Positions 62,807-64,000 of a stretch of DNA of 64,000 nt are shown here, piece by piece. This DNA is from Cricetomys ansorgei (Eukaryota > Chordata > Mammalia > Rodentia > Nesomyidae), in NCBI GenBank assembly GCA_026225945.1, contig JAMJFZ010003163.1:19280501-19344500 (forward strand), given 5' to 3'. A program made the position numbers and the translations under genes. Every line of letters begins with the position of its first letter. Positions within the stretch are counted from its first letter, which is position 1. Below the pieces are notes generated by a model that saw only the letters and a program-made list of their open reading frames with translations, was not told the DNA's origin and did no database searches.

Positions 62807-64000
62807 GGTGTCAAAGCAAGAATTAGGGGTGACACTGGTCTTCATGGTGCAATCTAGGAGTCTTGATCAGGTTCGTTTTCATCGCTAGTTGAAGAATTAA
62901 AAGGCAGGTAAATTTGAGGTGCAGCAGAGAAATCTCATGCACCGCAGACAGAATCAGCAGCTGACATGTACTGTTTATTGGGCCTGAGGATGTACGTATT
63001 CAGGGGACACACAGAGAAAAGACCCTCTGCAAAGCAGTGAGGGACTCGGGAGCTGAAAAGGTCAGTCTCTTCCCCGGGGCTGGGGGCTTTAAAGCCTCAG
63101 AAGAGTCTTCCTCCCCTAATTTAGGGTTGGTCAGTTTGAAGAAAGAACAGTTCACACAACTGTTGTGTGACATGTCCTGATCTGACCTTGAATTTGTTGA
63201 TCCAGTCCATCAACAGGGGGCCTGCTGGTGGGAGACAGAAGCTGCCAGGCTTTTGTCTCAAGTCAGGAGGTTGAGGAAGAAGCTGGCCATCTTGGGAATT
63301 TGCCACCTTTATTACTAAGCCGTCACCCCTCTCCCTATTTGTCTGTCTAACTCCTAGTCTCTCACTCAGGAAGATCTGACTAGAAGGGCAGAGACCTCCA
63401 TTCTTGACAGCCCCAGAGTCTGCTTTTCTCTCTGTACTCGATGCTTTACCATCCCCTTACCGTCCCCAGGTCTGGTCACCCTGATGTGGTTTCACATAGC
63501 TGGACACCAAACTCCTGAGGAAGAAGGACTGGTCAAGCTTGGACTGTGTGTCTCCCACCAGTCCAAGTGGCAGAGGGATGATACACAAGGCTGAAGGGCT
63601 GGCGTCCAGGACACCAGAGGCTCTGAGAAGTCCTCTGTGTAAAATACGCCCAGGTCCTCATGGAGCAAGTACAGAGAGCCACCAGTGAGGGTTTGGAGCC
63701 AAACAGAGTTGGTTCCCCGTGTTACCTTGTGTCTGTCCTTCAGTCTCAATGGTCCTGAGTGTCTCCATTGTATAATACAAATCAAGGGGCTGTGTCTACC
63801 CAGCATTTATCAAAGGCAAAGGCAAACAAGTCCTAATGACTTCTGTCTTATACTTCTTGTTCTGAGTCCATCATTAACCTCTGTGTGAGCAATGGTCAAT
63901 TATCTGAATGTTACAGGTCTTCAGTTTTCCTCTCTGCAAAAGAGCACACTCACAATCTCCAGTGTGGAGGAGTAAAGTTGGGGGGGGGCTGTGGGGTGGG
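62807..64000. other. unique sequence, nothing recognised
   Basis: It ends in a G-run (63979-63999). Frames up to 104 codons (63492-63806 minus) have no domain. No repeat family or exon was recognised. Confidence 0.4.

Overview
This window looks like non-coding nuclear DNA from a muroid (mouse/hamster-type) rodent. The call rests on the repeats: B1, B2/B3-type, B4/ID and other tRNA-derived SINEs, ORR1 and MT LTRs of the MaLR group, a URR1-type hAT element, and rodent L1 3' ends. These lie beside older mammal-wide repeats (MIR, L1M fragments, a Tigger-like DNA transposon). I found no convincing protein-coding exon, rRNA, tRNA or snRNA gene, and no prokaryotic or viral genome organisation. The long open frames come from tandem repeats or are chance frames. 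Repeat family names are from recognised consensus features, not from a database search.

Layout. 1-13 kb: mostly unique sequence with MIRs, a 52-bp minisatellite (974-1125), a Tigger-like fossil (6.4 kb), B1/B4/B3 SINEs and an AT-rich candidate conserved element (7.26-7.9 kb). 13-20 kb: a SINE split by an ORR1 LTR, MT and MTE-like LTRs, more SINEs. 20-27 kb: a moderately CpG-rich candidate regulatory block (20.1-20.4 kb), a decayed class I endogenous retrovirus (21.7-23.65 kb), a strong CpG island (25.23-25.66 kb) and a weaker one (26.6-26.8 kb). These islands are the best candidates for promoters or first exons. 27-40 kb: L1M fragments, MaLR LTRs, a 61-bp Z-DNA-prone tract (31.78 kb) and a three-level nested insertion (34.8-35.8 kb).

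40-47 kb is dominated by L1 in minus orientation. Inside the 3' UTR of the younger copy sits the most striking object of the window, a 1.87-kb tandem array (41451-43316) built from stop-free 7- and 10-bp modules. It has a 388-bp higher-order duplication and keeps all three plus-strand frames open for about 600 codons. The same L1 carries a solo-LTR candidate (43434-43912) related to a second solo LTR at 48021-48496, which is flanked by an 8-bp direct repeat. The L1 ends in what looks like a 5' inversion. 47-64 kb: split and nested LTRs, a four-component nested insertion (50.24-51.23 kb), L1 3' ends, a 15-bp minisatellite, a long polypyrimidine tract, an L1 ORF2 endonuclease-region fossil (59.6-60.3 kb), and a B1 whose A-tail has turned into a 447-bp GAT/GGT array still enclosed by its target-site duplication.

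No genes work together here. The window records successive transposon insertions and repeat expansions, with a few unique islands (CpG islands and AT-rich motif-dense blocks) that could be regulatory.
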